Source of the DNA: Candidatus Gastranaerophilales bacterium
Lineage (GTDB): Bacteria > Cyanobacteriota > Vampirovibrionia > Gastranaerophilales > Gastranaerophilaceae
DNA length: 64,000 bases
NCBI GenBank assembly: GCA_947857085.1
Contig: CANUDF010000002.1
Span: 1 to 64,000, forward strand
Direction of reading: 5' to 3'
Both the position numbers and the translations under genes were made by a program. The notes under the pieces are model-generated. The model was not told where the DNA came from, did not search any database, and worked only from the letters and a program-made list of their open reading frames with translations. Positions 1-9,484 of this stretch are shown one piece after another. Positions within the stretch are counted from its first letter, which is position 1; each line of letters begins with the position of its first letter.

Positions 1-78
1 GTATCTGTGTCAGTATCTGTATCTGTGTCGGTATCCGTATCTGTGTCGGTATCTGTATCTGTGTCAGTATCCGTATCT
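1..78 (-). repeat. 18-bp tandem repeat (4.3 copies) encoding Asp-Thr repeats in the adhesin
   Basis: On the + strand the unit is gtatctgtgtcRgtatcY. It starts at 1, 19, 37 and 55, with a partial copy at 73-78. Read on the minus strand in the adhesin frame it gives (DT)n. The array runs off the window edge, so its full length is unknown. The unit is a multiple of three, so copy-number change would alter linker length without breaking the frame. Confidence 0.9.
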
Positions 79-2198
79 AGAGGCAAATCATCCTCATAAT
101 AGTAATTTCTATCATCTTCTTCGGCACCTTCAATTTCAAGCACATCTTCAGGTCTTACAGGTCTGGTACCGATTGTAACTTCATTATCATCTGTTCCTTG
201 AACAGGATTTGTTCTATCATCCTCTTCAACAGTAAACCTGGTGTATTCTTCGCCATTAATAACAACTTTATTTTCGTCATCATTAATATAGTGTTTACCA
301 TCAATATAAATATCATCGGCAACTATTGTTATCTCATCAGTATTTGAATCGCCGTCTCCTTGAACTCTGCCGTTTACAACGGTTACAACACTTTGAGCTC
401 TGTCAGGATCAATTCTTGTTTCAGAATTGATATCTAATGCTTTTAATTCAACTTGTTCAGGTGCAATATTGGCATTAGGTCCGTAGTAATCCTGTGGAGT
501 ATTAGGTACAGTACCGAGATTTTCAATGGTTAAAGTTTTGCCTTCGGTAACCAATTTTATTTTCTTTGCCGCTGTAATTTCGTTAATATTTACATTGCCT
601 GTAAAATGTATATCAACATTTCCTTCTTTAGAAATAATTGTACAAATTTGTGTTTCATTTCCGAGAGTTTTTACATTAATATCACCTGTCTTGGCAAGCA
701 TATCAACACCGTAATTTTTAGCATCAGTCTGCTCAATTACCAATCTGTTATCAGCTTCGCCAATTCCACCGCTTGCAATAAGTGAAACACCTTTGCCTGA
801 AACATTCGGCTGAGTTTGGCTTCCGTTTGCATTTACAATTGAATAAGGTTTTTGTCCTTTTACCTTTGAATCTGCAAGTAAAACAACTCTTCCGTCAGTT
901 GATTTAATCTGACCAACTCTCATATCTGTATCAAGGCTGGCTAAATTAATATCAGATGTTGCCTGAGCATCAATTTTGCCTGACACTCTGGTGTTAATGG
1001 ATTTTGTAAGGTCTCTTGCATCAGTTCCAACACCTACGCAGGCTCCGCCTTCACAAGCTCCGCCGACATTTCCATCGCCTATAGTTCCGCCCTGAACATT
1101 TATTGATAAGTTACCGCCATTATTTGTAACTAAATGAGTTTTATTAACTCCGCTGTTCAAAAGATTGCCGTTTTCAAGGTTTATGTTTAAATCACCGTAT
1201 GATGTAATATAATCATCATTTGTATTATCACCGATAACTATATCTGAATTTTTATTGTTTACATTAACACCTTTACCGGCAACTGTACCTTGTACAACGG
1301 TTCCGCCGGTACCAGTATTAGTTATGTTTACAAGTCCGTTTCCTGAAACTTTGCCGGCGCTTGCAATCTTAACACCGTTCACACCGGTATTTTCTATTGT
1401 AACCTCACCGGTTCCAAAGTTTTTAACATTACCAGCAATGTCAACTCCTGAATTATCTGTTCCGTATGCTTTTATTACAATTCTTCCGTTTTCATTTGCT
1501 AACTGTGAACCTGTAGTTATATTATTTGTATTTACTAATTCATTAAATAAATTGTTAGCCTGTTCCTGAGATGAAATCTGAGCTAATTTATCTACACCTG
1601 TCATTATTGAACCTGTTTGTCCAACTGCAACTGAAGCTGCTTTGATTTCAGCACCGCCCTGTGTAAAAATTTTACCGTTTATCTGAACAGTTCCTGTTCC
1701 CTGACTGTTTTCTATGTTCTTTAAATTTGTATAATTAGGTGTATTTCTTAACTTATCAAAATCATTTTGAGTTGGAGTCATAACTGATAATGAACCGACA
1801 TTTAAAACACCGCTGGCACCGACAACCATACCATTCGGAGATATAAACACCGCTTTACCGTTATAAAAATTGCCATCGCGCATTGAATTGACAATACCGT
1901 TAATATTAATTTGATTTTGAACAAGGTTGACAAAAGTTTCAATATTTTTATCACCATATTTGTAAATTAAATTAGCAATATCACCAGGGCTCAAATTAAA
2001 GTTTTCATATTGTTTAAACCCGATGCCGCCGTTTGCAGGGTTATATGAACCGGGATCAATGTTATAAATCCCGTTATTCCCTGTTACTCCTGAAATATCA
2101 GTGGCCATTGCAGGTATAACCATTGACTGCTGCATTAAGAAAAAGGTTGTCAGCAAGGACGCAATTACTCTTCTTTGTCGTGTCGTATCAAATTTCAT
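1..2198 (-). CDS. Filamentous haemagglutinin / LktA-like adhesin, N-terminal 732 residues (C-terminus outside window)
   Basis: Large surface adhesin of the two-partner-secretion type. The ATG at 2198 has an AAAGGA Shine-Dalgarno at 2208-2213. Residues 1-32 look like a long signal peptide ending AMA. A secretion-domain segment follows, with the ISPNGMVVG motif (the family NPNG-like site) near residue 120. After that come several hundred residues of Asn/Gly/Thr-rich, beta-helix-like sequence with short repeated themes (GNV.NFGTGEV, NITNTGTGGT). An acidic region leads into an Asp-Thr repeat at the window edge. The reading frame stays open to base 1, so the gene continues leftwards. It resembles the leukotoxin LktA family filamentous adhesins. 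No TpsB-type transporter gene is visible nearby. Family assignment is from sequence character; the host target is unknown. Confidence 0.85.
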   Translation of the reverse strand, partial: MKFDTTRQRRVIASLLTTFFLMQQSMVIPAMATDISGVTGNNGIYNIDPGSYNPANGGIGFKQYENFNLSPGDIANLIYKYGDKNIETFVNLVQNQININGIVNSMRDGNFYNGKAVFISPNGMVVGASGVLNVGSLSVMTPTQNDFDKLRNTPNYTNLKNIENSQGTGTVQINGKIFTQGGAEIKAASVAVGQTGSIMTGVDKLAQISSQEQANNLFNELVNTNNITTGSQLANENGRIVIKAYGTDNSGVDIAGNVKNFGTGEVTIENTGVNGVKIASAGKVSGNGLVNITNTGTGGTVVQGTVAGKGVNVNNKNSDIVIGDNTNDDYITSYGDLNINLENGNLLNSGVNKTHLVTNNGGNLSINVQGGTIGDGNVGGACEGGACVGVGTDARDLTKSINTRVSGKIDAQATSDINLASLDTDMRVGQIKSTDGRVVLLADSKVKGQKPYSIVNANGSQTQPNVSGKGVSLIASGGIGEADNRLVIEQTDAKNYGVDMLAKTGDINVKTLGNETQICTIISKEGNVDIHFTGNVNINEITAAKKIKLVTEGKTLTIENLGTVPNTPQDYYGPNANIAPEQVELKALDINSETRIDPDRAQSVVTVVNGRVQGDGDSNTDEITIVADDIYIDGKHYINDDENKVVINGEEYTRFTVEEDDRTNPVQGTDDNEVTIGTRPVRPEDVLEIEGAEEDDRNYYYEDDLPLDTDTDTDTDTDTDTDTDTDTDTDTD

Positions 2199-2406
2199 AT
2201 CAGCTTGTCCTTTCAATATCTTTATAAATGTCTAATTTGCCATTCATACACTTCATTGTACCAAGAGTATGTCTTAATGTACCGTTATATTACGTTTCAT
2301 TAAGATAAAATCGCACATCATGTCACATTCATATACTTCATATATACATTAACGTCAAAAAAAATAATAAATTGCGTATCTATTAAGAAATGTTAACACT
2401 TCTTAA

Positions 2407-3858
2407 TCAATCTGAAAGTTTCGGGAACATACGGCCAAAAATCCAGTAAAAAGAATAGAAAATCAGCATAAGAGCTATCATCTCAAAAATTGTCTGATTA
2501 ATATTTAGTTTTGAAAACGCAAAATAGACAATACAAAACGGCACTGCGGCTAATAACATTTTTGAGACTGTTTTATATGGAAACTTCAATCTTAGATTCG
2601 GCAATACAATAGTAATCGTCAGTAAAAAGTACAACATATTAGCGGCAAGAGTTGCAATCCCCACACCAACCAATCCATGTTCAGGAATTAAAATAACATT
2701 TAACACAACACCAACAACCCCTGAAATCAACTTAATAATAAAGTCTATATAAGTTTTGTTTGCAAGGTGATACTGCAATGTAGTGTAATCGGTCAATGCA
2801 AGAAAGAATGTTCCAAAAGCAAAGTACGGAATTAACTTATATGCTGTGTAAAATTTTTCATTAGCAAATATATGAACATATTCAATGCAATACAAAGATA
2901 TTACCGTAATTATGGGAAGTGATATTAACAAATAATAACCGGCAAATCTCGATATAATAGGTCTTACATCTATTTTTTCTTCGTACATGTTAATAATACG
3001 CGGAACAGCCGCAACTGTAATAATTGCAAATATTGTAAGCAGCAAAGGAAGCGTTAAACCGTAGCCCACACCAACAATCCCTGCTTCGGAAAAACCTTTT
3101 ATGCTGTTCATAATAAATTTATTACTCTGATTAATTATCCACGCACTCAATGATGTTGCGGCAATAGGCACACCATATTTAAAAATTGGGATTAAAAATG
3201 TCCATTCAATTTTTTGAAGTTTAAACCATTTTATAATATTGCTTTGATATATTAACAATAAATCAATAAGAGATATAGAAACCCCCATGCCTAAAAGCAT
3301 GCCCATTGCTCCCATATTGAAAAACTTAACAAAAAATACTGAAAGTCCTATTGTCAAAAACTGATTTATTATAGTTGAAAGAGTAAATGACATGGATTTT
3401 AGCTGTGCTCTAATAAGCTGAAATAAAAGCGCTCTTACAGCAACAGGTATAATCAGCAGTAGAATAGCAAAGAAATATTTTGCAGGTATGTGGAAAAATG
3501 AATAGAAATTATCTCTAAATACATATGCGACAATAAACATTAAAGCCACATTAAAAGTAAGCATTGAAACAAGTGTAGTCAAATACTTTGGCATATCCTG
3601 CATAATCTGATGATGTCTAAAAAACCTCAGTCCTGACAGGCCTACCCAATCAGAGAAAAGAATACACAGAAAAGACAACAACGCTATAGATATTGAATAA
3701 AGTCCATACTGTTCAGGCGGCAAAAGGCTTGTATAGACAGGAACTATCAGTGCGTTACCAATCATACCAACAATTTTAGACGGTGCATATTTTGCCATAT
3801 CCTGAAAAATACCGCGGGTTTGCTCTTCTTCCACTTCCTTATTTTCTATATATTCCAT
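2407..3858 (-). CDS. Oligosaccharide flippase family (MATE/MVF superfamily) membrane protein
   Basis: Polytopic inner-membrane protein of 483 residues, the usual length for Wzx/RfbX-type polysaccharide flippases. About 12-14 hydrophobic segments are visible from residue ~30 to the C-terminus (for example MLLGMGVSISLIDLLLIY and VGYGLTLPLLLTIFAIITV). The family moves undecaprenyl-linked oligosaccharides across the inner membrane for O-antigen or capsule assembly. No glycan-synthesis cluster lies beside it, so the substrate cannot be inferred. It follows rimO on the same strand with a 41-nt gap and may be cotranscribed. A 208-nt gene-free gap separates it from the adhesin. Confidence 0.75.
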   Translation of the reverse strand: MEYIENKEVEEEQTRGIFQDMAKYAPSKIVGMIGNALIVPVYTSLLPPEQYGLYSISIALLSFLCILFSDWVGLSGLRFFRHHQIMQDMPKYLTTLVSMLTFNVALMFIVAYVFRDNFYSFFHIPAKYFFAILLLIIPVAVRALLFQLIRAQLKSMSFTLSTIINQFLTIGLSVFFVKFFNMGAMGMLLGMGVSISLIDLLLIYQSNIIKWFKLQKIEWTFLIPIFKYGVPIAATSLSAWIINQSNKFIMNSIKGFSEAGIVGVGYGLTLPLLLTIFAIITVAAVPRIINMYEEKIDVRPIISRFAGYYLLISLPIITVISLYCIEYVHIFANEKFYTAYKLIPYFAFGTFFLALTDYTTLQYHLANKTYIDFIIKLISGVVGVVLNVILIPEHGLVGVGIATLAANMLYFLLTITIVLPNLRLKFPYKTVSKMLLAAVPFCIVYFAFSKLNINQTIFEMIALMLIFYSFYWIFGRMFPKLSD

Positions 3859-3899
3859 AAAACATTCCTAAATTCCTAAATTTCTAAACTTAATTTAAA

Positions 3900-5213
3900 T
3901 TATACTACAAATTTTCCAAAAAGGTCATATTCATCAGCTTTTTGAATTTCAACAAGCTCTACATCACCAGGAACAACATGCCTGTCAGATTTTACATAAA
4001 CCAGTCCGTCAATTTCAGGTGCGTCATGCTCGGAGCGCATTATGACCACGCCGTCATCAGTAAAGCTTTCAACAATACAAGGTATTATTTTACCGATATA
4101 TGATTGATTAATCTCGTAAGAAATTTCCTGCTGTAAAGCCATCAGCTTTTTGTAACGTTCATGTTTGATTTTTGCGGGAACTTGATCACTCATTGAATAT
4201 GAAGCCGTATTTTTTTCTCTTGAGTACTCAAATACACCCATTTTTTCAAAACGCATTTTTTTAACAAAATTATAAAGATGTTCAAACTGTTCATCAGTTT
4301 CCCCCGGATAGCCTACAATAAATGCCGTTCTTATTGCAACATTCGGAATTTTTGCCCTAATCTTATTTATAAGTTCTTCATAGTCAAATGCAGGACGGCG
4401 CATGTTTTCCAATATTGTTTTATCTGAATGCTGCAATGGCAAATCAATATACTTAACAACTTTTTTACATTGTGCAATCGTTTCAATAAGCTCATCTGTC
4501 ATTTGCGACGGGTAAGCATACATTATACGAATCCAGGATAAATTCTCTATTTTATCAAGCTCTTTTAAAAGTGCCGGAAGCATTTGCTTTTTATATAAAT
4601 CAAGCCCGTAGCTTGTTGTATCCTGAGCAATAAGAACAACCTCAGCAACACCTTTATCTGTCAATGCTTTTACTTCTTCAATAATATTTTCAACAGGTCT
4701 TGAGTGATAAATTCCGCGCAAATTCGGGATAATACAATATCCGCAATGATAGTTGCAGCCGTCTGCAATTTTTACATATGAGCTTGCCCCCATTGTTATT
4801 TGCTGACGCTCTACATTTTCAGGATAAACATATTCTGGCTTTTCTGAAATACAGCAAATATATTCTTCATTTGTTTCATCTGCAACTTTGTCAACTACAT
4901 TTACTATTTCTCGGATATTTGATGTTCCTATCATAGCTGAAATTTCAGGAATCGCATCCTTTAAATCTTCATTATGTTTTTGAGGCAAACAGCCGGAAAC
5001 AATAACCTTTTTCCCTTTATCTACCATTTGTAAAATAGATTGAACAGACTCCTTTTCCGCATCATGAATAAATGAGCAGGTATTTATAATAACAATTTGC
5101 GCATCATCTTCATTAAGAGTTACTTCGTGGCCTTTTTCCGCTAAAAGTCCGAGCATTAATTCACTGTCGACTAAATTTTTTGCGCATCCATGATTAATAA
5201 GTGCTATCTTCAT
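3900..5213 (-). CDS. rimO: Ribosomal protein S12 methylthiotransferase RimO
   Basis: Radical-SAM enzyme that methylthiolates the conserved Asp of ribosomal protein S12. At 437 residues it is full length. The N-terminal UPF0004 domain carries the three cysteines that hold the auxiliary [4Fe-4S] cluster (HGC at 10, NTC at 46, SGC at 75). The radical-SAM motif CNYHCGYC gives C153, C157 and C160. A C-terminal TRAM-like domain follows (from about residue 370, IPCIVESFTDDGVVIMRS). The N-terminal HGCAKNLVDSE signature favours RimO over MiaB. The start at 5213 is followed directly by the conserved KIALINHGC opening. Confidence 0.95.
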   Translation of the reverse strand: MKIALINHGCAKNLVDSELMLGLLAEKGHEVTLNEDDAQIVIINTCSFIHDAEKESVQSILQMVDKGKKVIVSGCLPQKHNEDLKDAIPEISAMIGTSNIREIVNVVDKVADETNEEYICCISEKPEYVYPENVERQQITMGASSYVKIADGCNYHCGYCIIPNLRGIYHSRPVENIIEEVKALTDKGVAEVVLIAQDTTSYGLDLYKKQMLPALLKELDKIENLSWIRIMYAYPSQMTDELIETIAQCKKVVKYIDLPLQHSDKTILENMRRPAFDYEELINKIRAKIPNVAIRTAFIVGYPGETDEQFEHLYNFVKKMRFEKMGVFEYSREKNTASYSMSDQVPAKIKHERYKKLMALQQEISYEINQSYIGKIIPCIVESFTDDGVVIMRSEHDAPEIDGLVYVKSDRHVVPGDVELVEIQKADEYDLFGKFVV

Positions 5214-5270
5214 TTTTACCTCTTGGATTATTGTAGCACAAATAACAGATAATGCTCAATTGTACAATAA

Positions 5271-5302
5271 TATTAAAGGCAGGATAATTCCTGCCTTTTT
5301 TA
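5271..5302 (-). terminator. Intrinsic terminator downstream of the prepilin gene
   Basis: The stem AAAGGCAGG / CCTGCCTTT with a 6-nt loop sits between the prepilin stop (5307) and the rimO start region. A run of T lies on the + strand side and an AT-rich tail on the minus side. It could serve either direction, but only the minus-strand gene ends here. Confidence 0.7.
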
Positions 5303-5306
5303 ATAA

Positions 5307-6502
5307 TCAATCCGCTAAGCAAACCGCCTGTGTGAAGTCGTCGCTGCGAGCGCTGGCGCCCCGACACGTGGTGTCTGTGATGAAGTTTCGGAGGTATACT
5401 TGGTCGGATCCTCCTCCTAACATCTCACCTGACCACACGAAGAAAACGGAGTCAGCAGAGGAAATAAAGTTCATTTCAATTGCTTTGTCGTTGTCACGGT
5501 CTCCATCACTATATTCATATGCTCCTGTGGTTATTGTAGTTCCAGGGTACAGCTCTCTTGCAAGTTGATCAAGCTGTGCTTGTGTTGGCATATTTTGTGT
5601 GCCTTTGCATCGTTTCACCGCGCCACCCCAGTAATCATCAAAATAGCTTGGGCAATCCTCTATGCCCCATGTGCTTTTGTTTGCTACACATTCTTCATGA
5701 GTTAATGGTGTTGGTATAAACGGTGCAGTAAAACAAGTGCCGTCACTTAATTCTATAGCACAGTTACTTCCACCTAAAGCAATTTGTCCTATATTTCTTA
5801 TATCTTTATCTCTGGTGTTAGGATTTTTAAATCCGTCAACGTCATATAATACTGCTATACAATCAGTCCCTATTTTATTTTCAGATATAGTAATTTTATT
5901 ATTGCTAAATGGATCTTGCGTACAATCCGGATTGTATGCAATCAATCCGTTTACACCATTAGCGAATTGTGCTCCGATAATTTCAGTATCCCAATCTTCT
6001 ATACCGAAGTTTTTAGCCTTTTTAATTTTAGACATATCAACTTCTTCACCATCCCAGATAACTTTATCTGAAAAACAAGACCGTAAGTTATTGTTATCGC
6101 AAATCTTTGTTATTTTAATATGTTTAGATAACTCATTAACAAAATCTTCAGTATTTTTGTATCCAGCAAGAGTTTGCTGAGTATTCATAACTTTTAAAGC
6201 TTCACCAATTTTTCTTTGGAAAACGGTAGATGCAGTGTTCCAAGCTCGAGTTTGATAATTCTGTACAAGTGTCGGAATAGTCAATGCCGCAACTACACCG
6301 ATTATTGCTAAAGTAATTAATACCTCTGCTAAAGTGAAACCTTTAATACCAGGAGCAGAAATTATTTTCTCGACGACGCTCCCGCCTCCGGCTCCGCTAT
6401 TGTCTCGAAAACATTTTCTGCTCCCGATACCTTCGAAACCCTCTTCTTTTCTACTTAGAGGAGACGCCCCCCCCCGAAATCCCAGCTACTTAATTTGTTC
6501 AT
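5307..6502 (-). CDS. Type IV prepilin-like protein with G9 switch tract; out of frame as sequenced
   Basis: Pseudopilin with the class III prepilin motif KGFTLAEVLITLAIIGVV, cleaved by a prepilin peptidase after Gly. The body (~330 residues) is a paralog of the prepilin at 19097: NYQTRAWNTASTVFQRKIGEALK against NYQSRAWDTASSVFERKLEEALK. An optimal ribosome site (GGAGGAAG) precedes ATG at 6502. That ATG frame reads M-N-K-L-S-S-W-D-F, then GGG from the G9 tract at 6467-6475, then R-L-L and TAA. The pilin frame is one base off. With ten (or seven) G it would run open from the ATG through GASPLSRKEEGF to the pilin motif. With nine, no ATG, GTG or TTG lies between the upstream stop and the motif, and the first is a TTG at 6284 inside the helix. 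This is either an OFF contingency gene, a slippage-dependent gene or an assembly error. Confidence 0.85.
6352..6425 (-). repeat. Palindromic repeat element inside prepilin leader (copy 1)
   Basis: On the minus strand the arms are GGGAGCAGAAAATGTTTTC and GAGAAAATAATTTCTGCTCC. They form an imperfect hairpin around a G-rich centre (AGCGGAGCCGGAGG). A near-identical copy lies in the prepilin leader at 59416-59490. It is open in the pilin frame, so it would code for part of an unusually long leader peptide. Confidence 0.75.
6434..6475 (-). repeat. 42-nt switch cassette with G9 homopolymer (copy 1 of 3)
   Basis: On the minus strand this is nine G followed by CGTCTCCTCTAAGTAG and AAAAGAAGAGGGTTTCG. 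It is identical at 44863-44904 and 59499-59540. It starts exactly 27 nt after the A of the ATG in all three genes. Frame 0 meets TAA (CTC TAA), frame +2 meets TAG (AAG TAG), and only one frame is open (SPLSRKEEGF). Confidence 0.9.
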
Positions 6503-6598
6503 GCTTCCTCCTTTGTTCTCTACATTTTTTAATATAACAATTATATTTATTTTATGCAACAACTTTACAACTTAAGTGACAAAGTGTAAAATATTAGT

Positions 6599-7360
6599 AT
6601 GAAGAAAATCATATTGCTGGCAGTTTTAATATTATCATTTTCACCGTGCTATGCACACAAAGAGAATGTTCCAGAAGTTAAACTGCAAAGTATCTTTCTT
6701 ACAGATACATCAGAAGCTGAAGACTATATAGAACCTGAAAATATTCCGTTAAAAGGTTATGCGGAATATCTCGAAGATACAGAAGCAATTTATTTAAAAG
6801 ATGACTGTAATCAATTTGTGCTAAATTTAAAAGTCCCTCAAAAAATTTCAACAACAAGACTTTCCGATGAACACGAAAAAATTCATGCAAAAAAACCTGT
6901 TAGTTATTCAAAATACGGTTCAGAAGAATATCTTGTTATACCAAAAGATGTAAAAAGTACTGTTTCTACCGGCAAAGGTGTATCTCTAGGCACAAAAATG
7001 GAACAGGAAGTTGATTATGGTGAACTGGAACACACTACAACAATGTTTACCAAATACGATAAAGGCAGATTCAGTCTCACTACCGCATATAAAAGAACTA
7101 TCGGAAGTACATACAACAACTATTATGACAGTGTTTATGTAGCTCCTGAACTCAAATTAAATAAATATCTTTCTATAAAAGAAATATTTACATCGCAAAT
7201 GACACTTAACAGAAAAAAAGCGGAATTTGTTTTATCAATAAATCCACTTGCAAAAAAAGATGACAGGCTCAATCTTGAATTGGGGGCAAGCCAAACTTAT
7301 TATCAGACAAGCGACCTTATTCGAAACAGAATAAGATTTAACACAATATTTAAATTGTAA
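6599..7360 (+). CDS. Exported protein of unknown function, possible outer-membrane strand at C-terminus
   Basis: The 253-residue product begins with a clear Sec signal peptide (MKKIILLAVLILSFSPCYAH, cleavage near residue 19). The middle is charged and without a recognised motif. The last ~110 residues alternate polar and hydrophobic positions and end NRIRFNTIFKL, which resembles the C-terminal strands of outer-membrane beta-barrel proteins. It is divergent from the G9 prepilin at 6502, with only 96 nt between the two starts. It is followed by the FtsB-like gene after 42 nt. Function not recognised. Confidence 0.6.
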   Translation: MKKIILLAVLILSFSPCYAHKENVPEVKLQSIFLTDTSEAEDYIEPENIPLKGYAEYLEDTEAIYLKDDCNQFVLNLKVPQKISTTRLSDEHEKIHAKKPVSYSKYGSEEYLVIPKDVKSTVSTGKGVSLGTKMEQEVDYGELEHTTTMFTKYDKGRFSLTTAYKRTIGSTYNNYYDSVYVAPELKLNKYLSIKEIFTSQMTLNRKKAEFVLSINPLAKKDDRLNLELGASQTYYQTSDLIRNRIRFNTIFKL

Positions 7361-7402
7361 CATTATTTGTAACAGCAAAAAGTTTTAGTTATAATTAAGA
7401 AA

Positions 7403-7837
7403 ATGCCGGACAACAAAAATAAAAAAAGCAATAAAAATAAAAAAACTACTGAAAAAACAATTCAGCAGTCTATTTCTGCCCACAAGTCAAGAAAAGAATT
7501 GCGAAGAACAGGTTTTTATTATTCATTCTTGACTATAGTACTTTTATTTTGCTTAATTCAAATAGGTTTCAGCGCTATTTTAAACATTTCAAAACTTGTT
7601 GCTTATAAAGCTAAAATTATTACACTTAAAAAAACTTTAAATGATGCTGAAGAATATAACAAAAACCTTAAAGAAGAAATTAAAATTTTTTCAACAACCC
7701 AAAATCTTGAAGGTATAGCACGAAATACATTAAAAATGGCTGGAGAAGACGAAGTCCTGATTATTATAAATAATAGTAATTCTGAAAACAAAACAAAAAA
7801 GAAACACAAAAAAAACGAGGTGAAAAATGCTGAGTGA
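7403..7837 (+). CDS. FtsB/DivIC-like septum formation initiator protein
   Basis: Bitopic membrane protein of 144 residues with the layout of the FtsB/DivIC family. It has a very basic N-terminal cytoplasmic tail (residues 1-37, Lys/Asn-rich), one membrane span at about 38-60 (YYSFLTIVLLFCLIQIGFSA) and then a coiled coil at about 65-100 (KAKIITLKKTLNDAEEYNKN). The short C-terminal segment NLEGIARNTLKMAGEDEVLI matches the family hallmark of 'E.iAR..l.m...dE..i'. The family links FtsL and FtsQ at the division site. The end overlaps the TPR gene by 11 nt, implying translational coupling. Confidence 0.75.
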   Translation: MPDNKNKKSNKNKKTTEKTIQQSISAHKSRKELRRTGFYYSFLTIVLLFCLIQIGFSAILNISKLVAYKAKIITLKKTLNDAEEYNKNLKEEIKIFSTTQNLEGIARNTLKMAGEDEVLIIINNSNSENKTKKKHKKNEVKNAE

Positions 7838-9404
7838 AGAAAAAGAAATCTTGCAATACATCAAAGAAGCTTTTTCTCTCCGTTCGCAGGAATTATATAA
7901 GCCTGCAGTTGAGATGCTGTATAAAGCTCTTGCCCTGGACAATGACAACCTCGAAGTTTTGTTTCAATTGGGTGAATTGTATGCACTAATGCATAATTAT
8001 CAGCGTTCTATCGGATACCTTGAACAGGTACTGGCAAAGAATCCAAAACATGTAGAAAGCTTAAAGCTAATTCAAAAAATTTATGAAAACGAAGGAAACT
8101 TTTCAGAAGCACTTTCATATTCTAAAAAACTATTTGAATTAAACAAAAATTCTGAAATTCTAAAAGATATTGTAAAACTTTCGGGAAGGCTTAATTTAAC
8201 AGACAATCTTGCAGATTATGAAAATTATGAAGCCTGCAATTCCGAAGTAATTTATGAAATTGCAAACGCTTTTTATGAAAACGGAAAAATTGAACCTGCT
8301 AAGGAAATACTTGAAAGACACAAAAACAACACCGAAGAAAAAGTAAAAGTTTTACTGGGCAAAATTTTGTTTGATGAAAATAATTTTGAACTATCCAGAG
8401 CAATTTTTGCCGAATTTGATAAAAATTCTGAAAATCCTGAAATCCTGAATTATAAAGGTTTATTTGAGCTTGAAGATATGAATTTTATAGAAGCAGTAAA
8501 ATATTTTTCCAGAGCATCTTCAATAAATAAAAACAACCCTGTATATTTATACAACCTCGGGAATGCATACTTTTTTAACGGCTGGATGGAAGAAGCACGA
8601 AAAGCATATGCAAAATCTATTTATTTAGCGCCGGATAACATGGATTATAGATATTCATTAGCATACCTGCATTATGAAACCAAAGATTTTGATAAATGTA
8701 AAAAAGAGGTTGATGCAATACTTTCATCATGCCCGAAGCATTACAGAACAAGAGTTTTGCGGGCATTACTGCTGAATAATGAACATGAGTTTATGCAGGC
8801 TAAAAGTATTTTGGAAGATAATATAAAAGCCGGCTGTGAAGATGATTTCACACTAATTTCTTTAGGCAAAACCTACAATAATCTTGATATGTTTGAAAAA
8901 GCTGAAAAAACAATTCAACAAGTTATTACAAAGAACTCCGATAATTTGAGCTATATAAGTGACCTTGCAGATGTTTACATAAAACAAAAGAAACTAGACA
9001 AAGCTTTAGAACTAGCTAAGAAAACAGTTGAACTTAATCCGAATTTTATATATGGTTATATTCTCGGTGCGCAAATTGCTTTTATGCAGGAAGATTTTGA
9101 TACTGCAAAAGAATATGCACAGGAAGCTCTGGCATTAGACATGAACTGTTCTGACGGATATTATTATCTTGCTATGGTGCGTTTTCAGGAAAAAGATTTT
9201 GATGAAGCAATTGAATGCATGAAACGTGCTATTACATACGATGTAAATAATCCTGAATACTATGCGGAAATGAGCAAAATTTATAAAGCTAAAAATGATA
9301 TAAAAACAGCATTGGAATATATATCCGAAGCTGAAAGTATCGCTGGTTCAACCGAATATAAATTAATGTATAAAGAGTTAGCTGCACTAAACAGAAAAAA
9401 TTAA
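7827..9404 (+). CDS. Tetratricopeptide repeat protein
   Basis: Cytoplasmic-looking 525-residue protein built almost wholly from TPR units, about 13 or 14 by eye. Repeats such as PVYLYNLGNAYFFNGWMEEA and SDGYYYLAMVRFQEKDFDEA carry the W/L-G-Y-A-F-A-P spacing of the 34-residue motif. No signal peptide, membrane span or catalytic domain is visible, so it is a protein-protein scaffold of unknown partner. It overlaps the FtsB-like gene by 11 nt, which suggests a link to division or envelope work by context only. Confidence 0.85.
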   Translation: MLSEEKEILQYIKEAFSLRSQELYKPAVEMLYKALALDNDNLEVLFQLGELYALMHNYQRSIGYLEQVLAKNPKHVESLKLIQKIYENEGNFSEALSYSKKLFELNKNSEILKDIVKLSGRLNLTDNLADYENYEACNSEVIYEIANAFYENGKIEPAKEILERHKNNTEEKVKVLLGKILFDENNFELSRAIFAEFDKNSENPEILNYKGLFELEDMNFIEAVKYFSRASSINKNNPVYLYNLGNAYFFNGWMEEARKAYAKSIYLAPDNMDYRYSLAYLHYETKDFDKCKKEVDAILSSCPKHYRTRVLRALLLNNEHEFMQAKSILEDNIKAGCEDDFTLISLGKTYNNLDMFEKAEKTIQQVITKNSDNLSYISDLADVYIKQKKLDKALELAKKTVELNPNFIYGYILGAQIAFMQEDFDTAKEYAQEALALDMNCSDGYYYLAMVRFQEKDFDEAIECMKRAITYDVNNPEYYAEMSKIYKAKNDIKTALEYISEAESIAGSTEYKLMYKELAALNRKN

Positions 9405-9484
9405 ATTTGAACAAATTTGATTTCGAAAAATATATCTGTATAATATTAAATATATAAAACTAAACGGGAGAGATTAGCGGATAT

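Noticed and set aside
1-78. Regular direct repeats at the left edge as a CRISPR array
   Set aside because: There are no spacers; units are contiguous 18-mers and are in frame within the adhesin.
526-1569. Two + strand frames of 62 and 104 residues
   Set aside because: They are antisense to the adhesin, hydrophobic because of its Asn/Thr/Val codons, and have no ribosome site.
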